Of a DNA stretch of 64,000 nt, positions 1 to 7,535 are shown in pieces. The DNA lies in contig NZ_JAUSYN010000002.1 in the NCBI RefSeq assembly GCF_030816915.1, positions 5,965,501 through 6,029,500 of the forward strand, read 5' to 3'. Below the pieces are notes generated by a model. That model did no database searches, was not told where the DNA came from, and was given only the letters and a program-made list of their open reading frames with translations. This stretch comes from Streptomyces sp. B3I8. Its GTDB lineage: Bacteria > Actinomycetota > Actinomycetes > Streptomycetales > Streptomycetaceae. Numbering within the stretch: position 1 is the stretch's first letter; each line of letters opens with the position of its first letter. A program made the position numbers and the translations under genes.

Positions 1-129
1 CTGGACGAGCGACTGGCCGTTCGGCATGCGGACGGCGGCGCGCAGGAGTCGCCGGCGGACAAGAACGTCCGCCCAGGCGCTGGCCTCGGCGGATGTGGGC
101 TCGGATGAGCGAGGGGGATGCGGAATCAC
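1..129 (-). CDS. Partial hypothetical protein, 5' end only
   Basis: The first 43 codons of a minus-strand gene that runs off the left edge. It starts at a GTG (complement of 127-129) with AGGAGA 6 nt upstream. The visible N-terminus (VIPHPPRSSEPTSAEASAWA...) is too short to identify. It lies 74 bp downstream of the small CPEC gene and is probably the next gene of the same transfer/replication operon. In integrative Streptomyces elements a transfer or spread gene would be expected here, but that is inference from position only. Confidence 0.45.
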   Translation of the reverse strand, partial: MIPHPPRSSEPTSAEASAWADVLVRRRLLRAAVRMPNGQSLVQ

Positions 130-203
130 GGCGTGTCTCCTGAAACGGGACGGTGGCCCGGGACAGAGCCGGGCCACCGGTTGCGATTAGGGGTTTTGCT
201 GGT

Positions 204-395
204 TCAGCCACACTCTGGGCAGCGGCCGACGTGGCTGTTGAGCGCGCGGGCCATCCGCTGCTTCGTCGAGGCAGCCTGCTTCGCGCTGGACTTCGCTGCC
301 GGCCTGCCCTCGTGCCGCTTGGAGTGGGCGAGCATGAAGCCGATCTCCCGCTCGTACTCTGCGCGGACGGTGTCGAACTGGTGGCAGGTCTTCAT
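204..395 (-). CDS. Small mobile-element protein with C-terminal CPEC motif (63 aa)
   Basis: A 63-residue basic protein starting MKTCHQFDTV and ending RCPECG. The start is supported by AAGGAG 9 nt upstream and by a 4-nt ATGA overlap with the stop of the preceding Spd-like gene, which implies translational coupling. The terminal C-P-E-C could bind zinc with the Cys at residue 4 or a partner. Small proteins of this kind occur beside spd genes in Streptomyces integrative and conjugative elements. I cannot assign a named family. Its role, perhaps in mating-associated spread, rests on context. Confidence 0.6.
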   Translation of the reverse strand: MKTCHQFDTVRAEYEREIGFMLAHSKRHEGRPAAKSSAKQAASTKQRMARALNSHVGRCPECG

Positions 396-2065
396 CGGGC
401 GGAGCTCCTTGTCGCCGTGGTGTCGTCGCTCCGCAGTTGCTGGAGGACGAGGCTCAGTCGGTCGTTCCGGCCGCCCTTCAGGCCCTCGCGGCGGAGGATT
501 TCCCGCAGCTGGACCCGGGTGACGAACTCGTTGCCGTCCCGTTCGAGCAGGGCGGGGACGTGGGGACGGACCTCTTGGACGAGCTGGTCCACCGACTGCT
601 CCGGCTCGCGTGGCGGGCGCTGTGTCTGCGGGGTGCGGGGCCGGGCGCGCTTCCCCTTGTTCTTCGTCCGGGGCTTCGTGGTCGTCTTCCGGCGAAGGGG
701 GGCCTTGTGTCCCCGGTCCCCGGTGGTCTCGGTCCCCGTGTCGGTGTTGGTTGGTTCCCGGTCCCCGGTGGTCTCGGTCCCCGTGTCGGTGTTGGTTGGT
801 TCCCGGTCCCCGGTGGTCTCGGTCCCCGTGTCGGTGTCGGTTGGCCCCCGGTCCCCGGTGGTCTCGATCCCCATGCCGGCGACGCTCGGTCCCCGATGCG
901 AATCGAGGCCCTGAGCAGGGACTTCTCGCGTGGTGCGGGCGGTCCCCGCGCCCCCGGCGTCCCCCTCTGCGGCTTCCGGATTTGCGGGACCGGTCCCCGG
1001 GACCGCCCTCGCTTCGGGGGCCTCGGTCCCCGCTTCGTCGCCTTCGGTCCCCGCGCCTGCCGACGCCTTGGAGTCCGCGATTTCGGGGACCGGTCCCCTC
1101 GGGTCGCCCGGTCCCCAGTCCGTGTCCAACTCGCCGGGGCCGTGGGGACCGACTACGGGGACCGGCGCCTCCGAGGTCTTCTGCGAGGAGACCTTGGCAG
1201 CCGTTGCGGTGCCGCACTCTGGGGACCAGGGAGAGGGCAGCGGCACCGTGGCGAGCGCGAGTGCGTGCCGACGTGCGGCGAGCTGGTCGAGCAGCTGCGC
1301 GCGCTGGAGGGGGTCGGTGCCGACCGAGGCCCTGCCGACCGCCTTCGACAGGCGCCGGGTCAGCCGCCGGCTGCGCCAGTTCCTCTGCTGCTCGGGCGTG
1401 CGCTCGGCGAGGCGGGCAGCGAGGGCGACCGCGCGGGCGGTGGCCCGGTCCCGGGTGATCTGCGCAGCGTCGCGGTCTCGCGCTGCGATGCCGAGGCGGG
1501 ACAGGAGCCGTTCGCGCGCCTCACGCCCCAGGACGGCGATCAGTCCGTGGGAGGCGGCGCCCGGAGCGCGCACGCGCAGTTCGATTCCCATGGCGAGGTG
1601 CCACAGCATCGCCGCCATGACCGGCCCGACGAAGGCCCGGACCGTGCCGCCGATAGGACCGCTCTCGGAATAGGCGGGGATCACCTGCACTCCAGTGATC
1701 ACCCAGACCAGGGTCCCCGGCAGACCGGGGGCGCCCTCAATGGCCAGGTTCTGCCGTGCCATGAGCGCGGTCGCGAAGAGCGCCAGTTCGGCCGCGGAGA
1801 ACATCCCGGCCCGCTCGGCGGTGCCGGCCATGTCGAGGTAGTCGGCCGCGAAGCGCCACGAGGTGTCGGCGCTGTATGCGGTGCAGCCGAGAGCGGCCAG
1901 AGCTGCGACCTTGACCGCCGGGCCGCCGAGACGTTTCTGCGGGCGAGTGCCTCGGCGCCGGATCGTCCAGCCGGTCAGCACGAGCACGAGGGCGGCGGGC
2001 ACGCTGGCGGCGAGGAGGAGAGGGAGGTCCGGAGTGGCGCTGAGGGCCAAGGCGGGGTGGGGCAT
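392..2065 (-). CDS. Spd/DUF2637-like membrane protein with C-terminal basic domain
   Basis: 557 aa, starting MPHPALALS inside the end of the WhiB-like gene (90-bp overlap). The first ~160 residues carry about four hydrophobic helices, e.g. LPLLLAASVPAALVLVLTGW and FVGPVMAAMLWHLAMGIELR, the layout of DUF2637/Spd membrane proteins of actinobacterial mobile elements. A basic, charged stretch follows. Next comes a Pro/Thr/Gly/Asp-rich spacer that includes a 15-residue tandem repeat (GTETTGDREPTNTDT type). The last ~60 residues (VRPHVPALLERDGNEFVTRV...LREILRREGLKG) look like a small winged-helix DNA-binding module. Known Spd proteins help intramycelial plasmid spread. The spacer-encoding DNA holds the GGTCCCC cluster described separately. 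The family assignment is by architecture. Confidence 0.6.
   Translation of the reverse strand: MPHPALALSATPDLPLLLAASVPAALVLVLTGWTIRRRGTRPQKRLGGPAVKVAALAALGCTAYSADTSWRFAADYLDMAGTAERAGMFSAAELALFATALMARQNLAIEGAPGLPGTLVWVITGVQVIPAYSESGPIGGTVRAFVGPVMAAMLWHLAMGIELRVRAPGAASHGLIAVLGREARERLLSRLGIAARDRDAAQITRDRATARAVALAARLAERTPEQQRNWRSRRLTRRLSKAVGRASVGTDPLQRAQLLDQLAARRHALALATVPLPSPWSPECGTATAAKVSSQKTSEAPVPVVGPHGPGELDTDWGPGDPRGPVPEIADSKASAGAGTEGDEAGTEAPEARAVPGTGPANPEAAEGDAGGAGTARTTREVPAQGLDSHRGPSVAGMGIETTGDRGPTDTDTGTETTGDREPTNTDTGTETTGDREPTNTDTGTETTGDRGHKAPLRRKTTTKPRTKNKGKRARPRTPQTQRPPREPEQSVDQLVQEVRPHVPALLERDGNEFVTRVQLREILRREGLKGGRNDRLSLVLQQLRSDDTTATRSSAR
715..880. repeat. 45-bp tandem repeat, about 3.5 copies, inside the Spd-like gene
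   Basis: Units begin at 715, 760, 805 and 850 with a constant 45-bp period (core GGTCCCCGGTGGTCTCGGTC). They encode the 15-residue units GTETTGDREPTNTDT / GIETTGDRGPTDTDT on the minus strand. The copies are nearly identical, which implies recent expansion. Each unit carries two GGTCCCC heptamers. Confidence 0.85.
715..1227. repeat. Cluster of ~18 GGTCCCC/GGGGACC heptamers, candidate transfer (clt-like) locus
   Basis: GGTCCCC starts at 715, 731, 760, 776, 805, 821, 850, 888, 941, 992, 1025, 1046, 1092 and 1110. The complement GGGGACC starts at 1085, 1144, 1157 and 1221. At 1085-1098 two copies form the perfect palindrome GGGGACCGGTCCCC. The copies fall in different reading frames and continue well outside the 45-bp tandem repeat, so protein repetition alone does not explain them. 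Streptomyces TraB translocases recognise plasmid-specific short direct repeats (TRS) in clt loci near spd/tra genes. This cluster has that position and form, but the role is inference. Confidence 0.5.
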
Positions 2066-2703
2066 GCGGCCTTTCCGAGAGGGGCGTGCGCCGGGGTCGA
2101 CGCTGCCGGGAGGGCTGTCGGCTGCTGGGTGCTGAGAGCGTCGGGCGAGGGGCTGCCCGTTGCCGGGGTGGTCTTCTTCCGCTTCTTCTTGGGGCGCGGC
2201 ACGCCGTACGCGCGGTCGCGGTCGAACACCTTGTTGGCTGCCTGCCGGAGCAGATCGCGGGCGTGCTTGTGGCTGATCTGCAGGGCGGCAGCGAGCCGGT
2301 CGGGCCGCCAGCCGCGCACGTAAGCGTGGTCGATGACAACCTGCCGTTCGGCCTCGGTCAGGTGCACGTCCCGTCCCTGGAAGAAGGCGATCACGCGCCG
2401 GTAGTCGAGGCGCTGGGGCAGTCCGTCGTGCAAGGGACGCCGCTCGGCTTCGGTGAAGCCGCCCCAGATGCCCTCCTTGAGGACGTTCTCCAAGGCGAAT
2501 TCGAGGCAGTCGCGGCGTACCGGGCACCAGCCGCACAGCTCCTTCGCCTCGGCGATGGCTTCGTGGTCACGGGGGAGCGGGAAGAACACCGCGTCGGCGT
2601 CCTCGACGTCCATGCCGTGGCACGCTCCGCGGGTGTGCCAACTGGTGTCTCCGATGCCGCGCAGGCCGGTGGCCGGCGCGTCGTGGGTAGTGATGTGGCG
2701 CAA
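1975..2703 (-). CDS. WhiB-like Fe-S protein with extra C-terminal HTH region
   Basis: 242 aa from a TTG codon (complement of 2701-2703) preceded by GGAGA at good spacing. No ATG is available upstream of the first cluster cysteine. The N-terminal part has the WhiB signature: a first Cys in WHTRGACHG, then LCGWC and a further Cys in RRDCLEFAL, followed by the turn GIWGGFTEAER. Wbl proteins bind a [4Fe-4S] cluster and act with sigma factors. Beyond the usual ~90-residue Wbl length comes HLTEAERQVVIDHAYVRGW...AAALQISHKHARDLLRQ, which looks like a sigma-4-type HTH, then a basic KKKRKK stretch and a low-complexity Pro/Ser tail. It sits between the zinc-finger gene and the Spd-like gene in one minus-strand operon and probably regulates the element. 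Confidence 0.8.
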   Translation of the reverse strand: MRHITTHDAPATGLRGIGDTSWHTRGACHGMDVEDADAVFFPLPRDHEAIAEAKELCGWCPVRRDCLEFALENVLKEGIWGGFTEAERRPLHDGLPQRLDYRRVIAFFQGRDVHLTEAERQVVIDHAYVRGWRPDRLAAALQISHKHARDLLRQAANKVFDRDRAYGVPRPKKKRKKTTPATGSPSPDALSTQQPTALPAASTPAHAPLGKAACPTPPWPSAPLRTSLSSSPPACPPPSCSC

Positions 2704-2864
2704 GGGGGTCTCCGATGTGCTGCCACGTCCGCCGACTGCGGCGGTGCCGGGCGGATGCGGCGTCGGGTGCCGACTGCGGCGCGAGGGCTTGCGCCGCAGC
2801 CGGGGCGGGACGGTGGTGTTGGGCGGCGGTGCATCGGACGGGATGCACGGGCCGGATGCGCCGG

Positions 2865-3572
2865 TCAGGCCAAGGCGGGCTGCTGGGCCTGCTCCTTCTG
2901 GTGGGCCGCGGCGAGGTCGAGGCGGCCGGGATGGGGGGTGGCGCGCGGGGCGGTTCCGCGTACCCCGTCGTCGGGACCGATCCGGCGGCGACGACACGGC
3001 TCGCCGGGTTGGGCCAGGCACCACTCGCACCTAACACTCAGAGCGTCGGGCAGCCCCTGCGCGACGGCGGCCTCGCGAGCTGCTCGCGCGGGCCGGTAGG
3101 GCGCGAGGGCGGCACGGGCTGCGGGCGGTATGCAGGAGCCGACCTCCCGCAGCCGCGCCTCCAGCCTCGGGTCGATCCCGCCGCGACCGCTGGTGATCGC
3201 CCTGGCCTGCGCGGGCTGCGCGGTGCCGGCGGCGACGGCGCGGCGAGTGCCGACCAGCTCGGCGGTCCAGGCGGCTTGGTCGTCCGGGTCGACGGACGGC
3301 GTGGGGTCGGAGTGCCTCGCCAGGCGATCGCGCCGGTAGCTCTCCCAAGGACGGGCCACGTCCGCGGGCACGATCTGATATGGCGAGGTGCGGACGTGCT
3401 GACGGGCGGCGACGCGGGCGTCCCAGCCGTGCGGGGTGGCCATCGGCACGTCGCCGAGCAGCTCGTGCCACTGGGCGAGCTGGTCGCGGGCCTCGCCCTG
3501 GTCGGTGCGGATGGTGCGGGGGTCGAGTCGGCCGATGTACGCCAGCAGGGCGGCGATTTCGCGGCGGTCCAC
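2865..3572 (-). CDS. Phage/plasmid-type zinc-finger DNA-binding protein
   Basis: 235 aa from a GTG 2 nt after the stop of the rep-like gene, so the pair is almost certainly co-translated. The C-terminus carries C-E-W-C-x7-C and PHPGRLDLA, matching the short zinc finger common in actinophage and Streptomyces plasmid proteins (CxxC...PC...HxxR). The N-terminal region (MDRREIAALLAYIGRLDPRT) recurs in proteins encoded beside replication genes of integrative elements. It probably helps replication or its control. No catalytic motif is seen. Confidence 0.6.
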   Translation of the reverse strand: MDRREIAALLAYIGRLDPRTIRTDQGEARDQLAQWHELLGDVPMATPHGWDARVAARQHVRTSPYQIVPADVARPWESYRRDRLARHSDPTPSVDPDDQAAWTAELVGTRRAVAAGTAQPAQARAITSGRGGIDPRLEARLREVGSCIPPAARAALAPYRPARAAREAAVAQGLPDALSVRCEWCLAQPGEPCRRRRIGPDDGVRGTAPRATPHPGRLDLAAAHQKEQAQQPALA

Positions 3573-3574
3573 GG

Positions 3575-4459
3575 TCAGCCCTCCGTTCCAGTCGGCTCGT
3601 CAAGGGCGGCGAGGAGGGCGGCGGTGTGGGCCTCGGCCCGCGTCATCCCGCCTGGCGCGGAGGGGCTCTTGCCGGGCACGGCGTAGAGGTTCGGGCGACC
3701 CGGGGCGTGTTCCCGGGCGACCCAGGAGCGCCAGTCGGCAGCCCAGGCATCCGCCGGCCTCGGCTTGAAGTCGGCGCGGTGGGCACGCCACTTCGCGTCG
3801 GCCGCGGCGAGGCCCTGTTCGCCGAGGCGGTCGAGGTGTCCCTGCTGGCGGGCCCAGGTGTGGGTGGCTGGGTCGACCTGCCACTCGGCGGCCGAGGTGA
3901 CGGCAGCACCACCACTGCTGTACCTACGGTTCAAATCCGGTTCACTACGGTTCTGTGTGCCGGTTTCCGGTACATCGCTGTGCCGGTTTCCGGTACGTCG
4001 AGGTGCCGGATTCCGTCGGGACCTGCCGGTTTCCGGTACTGCCGGTTTCCGGACCCTCGCAGGGGATTCCGGCACCTCACGTGGGCGGATTCCGCACCGC
4101 CGCAGGGCCGAGATCCGGAGCGCCGGGGTGGCCTCGGCCCCCTCCTTCGACGCGTGGTCGGCGTCCTCCTCGGCGGTCTCTGCCACGGTCTTGGCGGCGA
4201 GGGGGAGGCGGTAAACGGTGCTGCGCTGCGGGCCGGTGAGGTCGTCAAGCTGCTCCAGCTCACCGGCGTCGACCAGGCGATCGATGGCCTCGCGCACCGT
4301 GGAGACGGAGGCACGCGTGCGCTTGGCCAGGCTGGACAGCGAGGCCCAGGAGACGCACTGCTCGTCGGCCACCCGGTCTGCGATCGACAGCAGGACCAGG
4401 CGCGCGGTGCCCCGGCTGGAGCTGTGCTCCCAAACCCACTCGCGGGCTTCGCTGCTCAT
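3575..4459 (-). CDS. HTH replication-type protein (rep-like) containing internal iterons
   Basis: 294 aa, starting MSSEAREWVWEHSS with GGGAG 6 nt upstream. Residues ~1-90 form a helix-turn-helix domain (RLVLLSIADRVADEQCVSWASLSSLAKRT.ASVSTVREAIDRLVDAGEL) typical of phage and plasmid replication-initiation helix-turn-helix proteins. The middle is a Pro/Arg-rich linker with VPETG and RKPA repeats. The C-terminal ~80 residues (WQVDPATHTWARQQGHLDRL...ADWRSWVAREH) resemble the tail of DnaD-like/O-type replication proteins. The linker is encoded by DNA iterons at 23-bp spacing, the arrangement of lambda O, whose origin lies within its own gene. A replication role is inferred, since no biochemical signature is definitive. 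Confidence 0.55.
   Translation of the reverse strand: MSSEAREWVWEHSSSRGTARLVLLSIADRVADEQCVSWASLSSLAKRTRASVSTVREAIDRLVDAGELEQLDDLTGPQRSTVYRLPLAAKTVAETAEEDADHASKEGAEATPALRISALRRCGIRPREVPESPARVRKPAVPETGRSRRNPAPRRTGNRHSDVPETGTQNRSEPDLNRRYSSGGAAVTSAAEWQVDPATHTWARQQGHLDRLGEQGLAAADAKWRAHRADFKPRPADAWAADWRSWVAREHAPGRPNLYAVPGKSPSAPGGMTRAEAHTAALLAALDEPTGTEG
3957..4075. repeat. Iteron-like direct repeats GTGCCGGTTTCCGGTAC, candidate origin
   Basis: Copies lie at 3957-3973 and 3980-3996 (identical, 17 bp), 4003-4017 (GTGCCGGATTCCGTC), 4024-4039 and 4040-4052 (partial). An inverted copy, GATTCCGGCAC, is at 4065-4075, and a degenerate inverted copy is near 4086. The first three are spaced 23 bp apart, which is not a multiple of three, so the repeats fall in different codon frames of the host gene. 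That points to selection on DNA. Each unit contains the imperfect dyad CCGG-TTT-CCGG. Inferred binding site for the initiator encoded around it. Confidence 0.6.
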
Positions 4460-5340
4460 CGGCCGCTCCCGGAGAACGGGCGGGGCCGACGGCCCGCCTG
4501 GGCCGGGATGGTGTGGTCCGGCTCGGGGCGCTGAGGCGCCGAGGCGGAGGTGGCTGCCGCGCAGGCCAGACGGAAGGGCCTTTTGCGCAGGGCAGGAGGC
4601 ATGCGATACTCCCCTTTGCAGTGTTGCCGCGCTGACGCGCCCCTTGGAAGGACTCAGCGTGGTGATGGTGGGCAATCTCCGCCCTTGCCGGGGCGGGTAT
4701 GCCGCTTAGCGCTCGGCGTCCGCGAGTTACCGCTCTCGGGCGCCGTCGCTGTATTGCGGACCTTCTCGGTCCGGTCCGTGCTCGCTGGCTCCTCACATCC
4801 GTCGTCGCGGGCGGGCTGCCCGGGGACGATGAACATACGCACGGACCCGTGTCAAGATCCAGACTTGGTTCTTAAACTCTGTACTGGTTGCAGAGAGTCA
4901 CGGCGCGATCTATCGCCGGAACCGCCTGTACTGCCCGGCATGAGCCGCCCTCCAGCATCGAAGGGCACCGTTACCGCGGTTTCCCTGAACGCCAAGCGCG
5001 TGCCATCATGTCCGAATTGGGGCAGGTGTCTGATATTTCCCGCGGCGGGAATGCGATGTGGATGGGGTGTTTCCACTGTCGCCTCCGCGCTTTCCGGTCG
5101 AAAATCAAAGCCTGGTGCTACCAGGCGTGACGTGTATTGCTGGGTGAATGTGGCTCGCGCCACGTCGCCCGGCGCGCTCCTGCCGGTCGAAACGGACAGT
5201 TCCACCCAAAAGTGCGGCGTACGCCACACGCAAACGTGCTGGTGAGGGAGAACTTTCCATATGCGGGATCGGCCCGTCAACTCGTGTTTATCGCGGGGTA
5301 GAGTGGTCGAAGTGATTGCGAAGCTCCCCGGGAAAGGATC
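4460..5340. other. Divergent intergenic region between rep-like and XRE genes
   Basis: 880 bp with no convincing gene. The open frames here have poor codon bias. It must hold the promoters for the minus-strand rep operon and the plus-strand XRE operon. Base composition is locally less GC-rich than in the coding flanks. The clearest element is the palindrome at 5037-5051. Confidence 0.5.
5037..5051. promoter_or_regulatory. Palindrome TTCCCGC-G-GCGGGAA, possible operator
   Basis: A perfect 7-bp inverted repeat with a 1-nt centre in the divergent region about 290 bp upstream of the XRE gene. Its size and position fit a regulator operator, but there is only one copy. Confidence 0.3.
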
Positions 5341-5781
5341 ATGGAAGAGTCGATCGAAGGTCAGGTGAACCCCAAGGGGCTCATGGACCGCCTAAACCGC
5401 CTGTTCGACACGGTGCACCCGCCCAATCGCGGCCCCTTCAGCAACGCTGAAGTCGCCGAACTGATGGAGAAGCGTGGGCTGGGGAAGTTGTCGGCCCAGT
5501 ACCTGTGGCTCCTGAGGACGGGGCAGCGGGATAATCCGACGAAGCGTCATCTCGAAGCGCTGGCAGGCTTTTTCGGAGTGGACCCTGCCTATTGGTTCGA
5601 CGACGTTGTCGCTGAAAAGACCGTGCAGGAGCTTGAGTTGCTCGCGCTGCTTCGCGACGCGAAGATCAAGAACGTTCTTCTTCGACTCTCCGACGTCTCT
5701 GCGGATGGAAAGGACGCCATCCTGGGGATCGTTGAGAGTGTGCGGAAATCCGAGGGGTTGCCGCCCTCAACTGGCGTATGA
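5341..5781 (+). CDS. XRE-family HTH regulator
   Basis: 146 aa, ATG with AAAGGA just upstream. Residues ~30-80 (FSNAEVAELMEKRGLGKLSAQYLWLLRTGQRDNPTKRHLEALAGFFGV) are a Cro/C1-type helix-turn-helix. The C-terminal ~45 residues are helical and may dimerise. The next gene is an ImmA/IrrE-type peptidase, the classic pairing in which the peptidase cleaves the repressor (ImmR/ImmA of ICEBs1). It is divergent from the rep-like operon, so it could repress it. The same XRE/ImmA pair also heads the downstream membrane-protein and amidase genes. Confidence 0.85.
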   Translation: MEESIEGQVNPKGLMDRLNRLFDTVHPPNRGPFSNAEVAELMEKRGLGKLSAQYLWLLRTGQRDNPTKRHLEALAGFFGVDPAYWFDDVVAEKTVQELELLALLRDAKIKNVLLRLSDVSADGKDAILGIVESVRKSEGLPPSTGV

Positions 5782-5817
5782 ATCGGCCTTAGTTCAGTAA
5801 ATGATCAAGGAAAAGTA

Positions 5818-6330
5818 ATGTGGTCTGCACGTAGGCTGCGTCGGCCTGACCTCCTGGCCGAGCTGAAGCTCCCGCACGTCACCAATATCCGCGACCTCAG
5901 CGACGAGGTCTCTCGCCGCACGGGACGGACGGTGGTCCTGGAGCCCCGGGAGCAGGCGCCCTCGGTGTGCGGGGCATGTGCCGTCACGGAGAGTACCGTC
6001 CACGTGTTCTACGACCCATGGACCAGCTCCCTGCACCAGGACCACATCATCGCCCACGAGTTCAGCCACCTCCTGCTTGGCCACCACGAAAACCGACCGG
6101 TGTCCGCGCTGGCTCCGGCCTTCATCACCAGCCTGGACCCGGCCACCGTGCAGATGATGCTGGGGCGCACCAAGTACGACGAGGACGAGGAGCGGGACAC
6201 CGAACTCCTCGCTTCGCTGCTCCAGCACCGGATCATCGACCGGTGGCTGCGAAGCGATGAGTCCTCCGGGGACGAAGTCCAGGACCGAGTCACGCACACG
6301 CTTCTGCGTCGACGGGAGGCCCGGTCGTGA
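5818..6330 (+). CDS. ImmA/IrrE-type zinc metallopeptidase
   Basis: 170 aa, ATG with AAGGAAA upstream. H80-E-F-S-H84 in IIAHEFSHLLLGH is the HExxH zinc site of the ImmA/IrrE (DUF955) family. A distal acidic segment, DEDEERDTELLASLL, is where the third ligand is expected. Family members cleave XRE repressors or sense stress. The XRE gene lies 36 bp upstream. Its stop overlaps the GTG start of the membrane-protein gene by 4 nt, so production of the three proteins is coupled. Confidence 0.85.
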   Translation: MWSARRLRRPDLLAELKLPHVTNIRDLSDEVSRRTGRTVVLEPREQAPSVCGACAVTESTVHVFYDPWTSSLHQDHIIAHEFSHLLLGHHENRPVSALAPAFITSLDPATVQMMLGRTKYDEDEERDTELLASLLQHRIIDRWLRSDESSGDEVQDRVTHTLLRRREARS

Positions 6331-7535
6331 AGGACCTGCTTCACCCGATCAGCCTCGTCGTCGCCACGCTCGGCTTCCTCTGCCTCCTGCGGGACGTGCT
6401 GACCCGCCGCCGAGACGCCGCCTCCACCGCGCTGGCCGCCGTCTTCCTACTGTCAGGACTGTCGTTCCTGTTCTCCATCGCGCCGATGTGGAACTATCTC
6501 GACCGCGTGCTCGGCACCGCCAACCTCTCCGTGCCTCTCGCGCAAGGCTGCGTTGTCGCGCTGCTGGCCTGCCAACAGGTGGTCCTCACCTACTGGGGAT
6601 CCCCGCCCGAGGTCGCCCGCCAGCGGAGTCGCCGGTGGCTCGGGGCCGGCTTTGCGGTGATCGCAGGGCTGTTGGTGCTGTTCGCCCTGCTGACGCCCAG
6701 CGCGCCGCATCCGATCAACTTCACGCTGTACTACGCGCACGACGACTGGTACGCCGGGTACCTCACCCTGTACGTCACGGCCTACACCGTCGGGGAGCTG
6801 TTCCTCGCCCGCGCCTGCTGGCGCCTGGCCCGCCGCAGCACCCGTGGATCCGTCAGCCTGGGCCTGCGCATCGTCGCCCTCGGGGCTACCGTCACCCTCG
6901 GATACAGCGCAGTCCGCATCGGCGACGTGATCGCCGGCGCCTTCGGCACCTCCCTCGCTGAGTGGGAGGGCTTCGCCTGGACCTGTGGCGATGTCGGCGC
7001 AATGCTCACGCTCATTGGCTGGCTCGTGCCCACCATCAGCGACCAAGCCCAGAGCGTCCAATACCGGATCAAGCAGTACCGCAGCTACTACGGCCTGCGC
7101 CCCCTGTGGCTGGCGTTCTACAGCGAGGCGCCCGAGATCGAGCTGCCGATCGACCGAGTCGACCCGGCCCAGAGGCGTCGCTTCCGCCGCATCTCGATCC
7201 GCCTCTACCGCCGAGCAGTCGAGATCCGGGACGGCCGGTTCGTGATCCGCCAATACCTCGATGCCGCCGTCCGCGAGGCCAGCGAAGCCCACCATCGGGC
7301 CCGAGGACTTCACGGCCAGGAGCTGTCTGCAGCCGTCACGGCCGACCAAATCCTCGCCGGAATCGCTGCTCGGGCCGAAGGTGCCCACCCGGCGCCCGAC
7401 CAGCTCACCGAATTCGCGGACTTCGAACGCCAGACCAGCCGGCCCATGGACGACATCGACGCTCTCCTCGACGTCGCTCGCCACCTGCCCCGCCAGTCGG
7501 CACGGGCCCCCCACCTTGAGCGAGTCTCCGCATGA
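6327..7535 (+). CDS. MAB_1171c-like multi-pass membrane protein
   Basis: 402 aa from a GTG in a GTGA overlap. The first ~240 residues contain about seven hydrophobic helices (e.g. FLLSGLSFLFSIAPMWNYL, GFAVIAGLLVLFALLTP, YLTLYVTAYTVGELFLA). The cytoplasmic tail contains the conserved YRSYYGLRPLWLAFYSEAPEI and RLYRRAVEIRDG segments typical of MAB_1171c-family proteins found with XRE/ImmA pairs in actinobacteria. Called a putative transporter by convention, but substrate and function are unknown. It is followed by the amidase with an ATGA overlap. Confidence 0.75.
   Translation: MKDLLHPISLVVATLGFLCLLRDVLTRRRDAASTALAAVFLLSGLSFLFSIAPMWNYLDRVLGTANLSVPLAQGCVVALLACQQVVLTYWGSPPEVARQRSRRWLGAGFAVIAGLLVLFALLTPSAPHPINFTLYYAHDDWYAGYLTLYVTAYTVGELFLARACWRLARRSTRGSVSLGLRIVALGATVTLGYSAVRIGDVIAGAFGTSLAEWEGFAWTCGDVGAMLTLIGWLVPTISDQAQSVQYRIKQYRSYYGLRPLWLAFYSEAPEIELPIDRVDPAQRRRFRRISIRLYRRAVEIRDGRFVIRQYLDAAVREASEAHHRARGLHGQELSAAVTADQILAGIAARAEGAHPAPDQLTEFADFERQTSRPMDDIDALLDVARHLPRQSARAPHLERVSA

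Noticed and set aside
715..880. 45-bp repeats as a CRISPR array
   Set aside because: The units are contiguous with no variable spacers, lie inside a coding frame, and there are no cas genes.
437..2323. Long plus-strand frame of more than 600 codons
   Set aside because: Antisense to the Spd-like and WhiB-like genes; no family motifs, only the GC-bias shadow of the minus-strand genes.
4852..5280. Minus-strand open frame in the rep/XRE intergenic region
   Set aside because: Atypical codon use, no ribosome site and no recognisable motif; more likely regulatory DNA.
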